Positions 62,139 to 64,000 of a DNA stretch of 64,000 bases are shown here, in pieces; the first letter of the stretch is position 1, and each line of letters opens with the position of its first letter. The notes beneath the pieces were generated by a model. The model saw nothing but the letters and a program-made list of their open reading frames with translations. It was not told the DNA's origin and did not search any database. Position numbers and translations under genes: made by a program. This DNA is from Marinobacter mangrovi. Its GTDB lineage: Bacteria > Pseudomonadota > Gammaproteobacteria > Pseudomonadales > Oleiphilaceae. The DNA lies in the NCBI RefSeq assembly GCF_016798325.1, contig NZ_JAERVO010000001.1, positions 1,054,001-1,118,000 on the forward strand, written 5' to 3'.

Positions 62139-63137
62139 ATGAGAGCCAGCGTCATCATCCCCTCCTATAATGCAGCATCGACGCTGCCTGAAACAATTGA
62201 AAGTATCTTGCCTCAGTTGACTGAACAGGATGAAATTATAATCGTTGACGATGGTTCGACAGACAATACAAAAGACCTTGTAAGTTTGTACCTAAATGAC
62301 CGCATTCGCTACATCTGGCAACCAAACAGTGGTGGGCCGGCATCTCCGAGGAACAGAGGGATAGCCGCGGCAAGAGGAAAGTATATTTTTCTCTTTGATT
62401 CAGATGACATAATGCTTCCCGGAAAAATCGAGGATTCACTGGCAGCATTAAATGAGCATCCAGACTCAGGACTACTATTCACCAATTTCAAAACAATTGA
62501 CGAGCATGGAAATACACTTAGAACTCGCTTCTTAGATAGCTATAGCTTCATAAAAAAAATCCAAAACAATCCAAAAAAAACTGTCTTTAGATTGCCCACA
62601 CCAGAACCTTGGCTATATCTTTCAAAACAGAATTATATTGGTACATCGGGCGTAGTAATACCCAAAAACATCTTTCTTGATGTGGGTTATTTTGATGAAG
62701 AAATACAGAACGGCGATGATCGAGGAATGTGGTTTGAAATCGCAAAAAGATATAATATTATTTATCTAAGCAATGAATATCATGAATACCGAATACATCA
62801 AAACAGCATATCTAGTGGCAATGCGAAAAAACGAGCAACTAACAAAATAAAAGTATTAGAACGCCAACTCAAAAACAGTTCGACAACCAAATTCCAAGAA
62901 AGAATAAACAGGGAATTTCGATTAAATATAAGAAAACTACTATCAAAGAACTATCATGATATAGCTTGCGAACAGGTTAACAGCGGCAATCATCTATCTG
63001 CACTCAAAAGCATTTTCAGATCAATCGCACACTACCCCTCTAAAAACAGTTTATCATTATTGATGAAAATATCTTTGGGACAAAATTTACTGGGGAAAAT
63101 GCGAAAAACTAAAAAGCTACTAAAAAAAAATGGATAA
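62139..63137 (+). CDS. Glycosyltransferase family 2, AT-rich gene
   Basis: A 332-residue GT2 enzyme: ASVIIPSYNAASTLPETIES, IIIVDDGSTDNT, GGPASPRNRGIAAARGK and DxD in FLFDSDDIMLPGK. The C-terminal half is rich in Lys, Asn and Ile and coded by A/T-ending codons, unlike genes to the left, which suggests acquisition by transfer. It is divergent from the GC-rich GT2 gene at 61047 despite sharing motifs with it. Its stop directly abuts that of the convergent acyltransferase. Confidence 0.88.
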   Translation: MRASVIIPSYNAASTLPETIESILPQLTEQDEIIIVDDGSTDNTKDLVSLYLNDRIRYIWQPNSGGPASPRNRGIAAARGKYIFLFDSDDIMLPGKIEDSLAALNEHPDSGLLFTNFKTIDEHGNTLRTRFLDSYSFIKKIQNNPKKTVFRLPTPEPWLYLSKQNYIGTSGVVIPKNIFLDVGYFDEEIQNGDDRGMWFEIAKRYNIIYLSNEYHEYRIHQNSISSGNAKKRATNKIKVLERQLKNSSTTKFQERINREFRLNIRKLLSKNYHDIACEQVNSGNHLSALKSIFRSIAHYPSKNSLSLLMKISLGQNLLGKMRKTKKLLKKNG

Positions 63138-64000
63138 CTACCTAACGCCCAGCATTAGTTTTCTCACCTTGGGGATTTTAGAAACAGTAACATCGACAAC
63201 AACACCGAAAGCTAATGTAATTGCAATCACACATATAAAATACATATGCGGATTAGATTCAAAGAATAGAGAGCCAACTCTTCTACCAATAGCTGAACCA
63301 AACCCTTGATAAAGATATATCGTGAAAGCAAACGAGCCTAATGTGCAAAGCCCCATAACTGGCCGTCTAAAAATGAACAAAGTAGCACATCCAGCAACCG
63401 ATACGATCAACCCCAAAAAAGAACGTTTAGATGCAAATTCGGCATGCCCCTCAAACCATACGTATTGCTGAATAAGAAAAGATATTAAAAACAACGCTAA
63501 CCATAAATAACTACGGTTGTCTGAAAACATATCTTCACCGAATCTTGCCACTCCATAACCTAAGAAAAAAAATGGTAAGAGGTAACTTGTAGTACCCAAG
63601 GAAAAAATAGGCAAATCAATGTCAAGAAAAGGATAGAATACATATATACAGCAGCTAGAAATAAACACTCCCGCCCAAATTGAGAAGGAATTTATTATGT
63701 GTAACTTATCCAACAAACCCACAAATACAAATATTAAAAAGATCACCTGTAAAAACCAAAAATGCTCGTAAGGATAAACTATTGCATGAAACAGCTGATC
63801 AATCGAAGCTTTCTCCGTCACGCCAGGAAGAAACGATTTTGCAACAATTTCGAGGGTAACCACGGTCACGAGCGGAACAATAATTCTCCGGATCTTACCT
63901 AAAACAAAAGTCGAATAACCCCCGGAGTAAGCTGGCCTTAATCCGTACAAATAACCCGAAATCACTGTAAACAAAGGCAACCTGATATTTTGAAAAGTAT
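63138..64000 (-). CDS. Acyltransferase 3 family membrane protein, 5' end outside window
   Basis: About 287 codons are visible; the frame stays open to the window edge, so the true N-terminus (with the catalytic His region) is missing. RLPLFTVISGYLYGLRP matches the second conserved block of acyltransferase 3 proteins. About eight hydrophobic helices follow. These proteins O-acetylate or otherwise acylate surface polysaccharides. The gene is strongly AT-rich like its neighbour. A TTG near 63980 is not a real start. Confidence 0.85.
   Translation of the reverse strand, partial: TFQNIRLPLFTVISGYLYGLRPAYSGGYSTFVLGKIRRIIVPLVTVVTLEIVAKSFLPGVTEKASIDQLFHAIVYPYEHFWFLQVIFLIFVFVGLLDKLHIINSFSIWAGVFISSCCIYVFYPFLDIDLPIFSLGTTSYLLPFFFLGYGVARFGEDMFSDNRSYLWLALFLISFLIQQYVWFEGHAEFASKRSFLGLIVSVAGCATLFIFRRPVMGLCTLGSFAFTIYLYQGFGSAIGRRVGSLFFESNPHMYFICVIAITLAFGVVVDVTVSKIPKVRKLMLGVR

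Overview
The window looks like a chromosomal segment of a GC-rich, aerobic, lipid-using marine-type gammaproteobacterium, probably Marinobacter-like. This is inferred from gene content: a dnaX-ybaB-recR-rnd-ycgL-ycgN order, GspA/GspB, a FabH2-type ketoacyl synthase, FadD, FadE, a DUF3336 patatin, and an XrtA/PrsK/PrsR/PrsT system. No 16S or other species marker is present.

Layout. 1-4.4 kb: gspB (cut by the window edge), gspA, then mlaA with a patatin lipase. 4.5-14 kb: thioesterase, FabH2-like synthase, HrpA helicase, FadD, a monoacylglycerol-lipase-like hydrolase and a MaoC hydratase. 14.0-22.9 kb: a nine-gene minus-strand operon with one ExbB/TolQ, two ExbD/TolR, a TonB/AgmX-type transducer, three TPR proteins (one a lipoprotein) and two small exported proteins. 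Its composition matches the core of the Myxococcus Agl/Glt envelope machine. 23-28.3 kb: a REP pair, an orphan plus-strand terminator (possible small RNA), and a VWA-MoxR-CoxE operon. 28.4-34.0 kb: the housekeeping run ycgN, ycgL, rnd, recR, ybaB, dnaX and the SRP RNA. 34-38.3 kb: a 2OG-Fe(II) oxygenase, a REP-associated transposase (RAYT) flanked by its REP elements, and FadE. 38.4-41.2 kb: hexose-6-phosphate mutarotase, and an acyltransferase overlapping an SDR protein.

41.4-58.4 kb is an exosortase/PEP-CTERM locus: PrsK (sensor kinase), PrsR (sigma-54 activator), PrsT (TPR lipoprotein), one PEP-CTERM substrate, a PA14 lipoprotein, XrtA, a CelD/FemAB-like acetyltransferase and a 1513-residue exported BACON/beta-propeller/Kelch protein. 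The PEP-CTERM gene and the giant Kelch gene each have a GG-N10-GC sigma-54 promoter. Each also has the same upstream motif, CTTGTCGAA-N5-TTACA, which is a good candidate PrsR operator. 58.5-64 kb begins a polysaccharide region: a Wzx-type flippase, three GT2 glycosyltransferases and a membrane acyltransferase that runs off the window. Base composition becomes clearly AT-rich after about 62.1 kb, suggesting exchanged surface-polysaccharide genes.

How the parts may fit together: PrsK/PrsR would switch on secreted matrix proteins. XrtA would process the PEP-CTERM substrate while the flippase and glycosyltransferases build the associated exopolysaccharide. The ExbB/ExbD/TPR operon is a separate, proton-driven trans-envelope machine of unknown output. 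Starts were moved from the longest open frame where a Shine-Dalgarno sequence, signal peptide or family N-terminus supported it.
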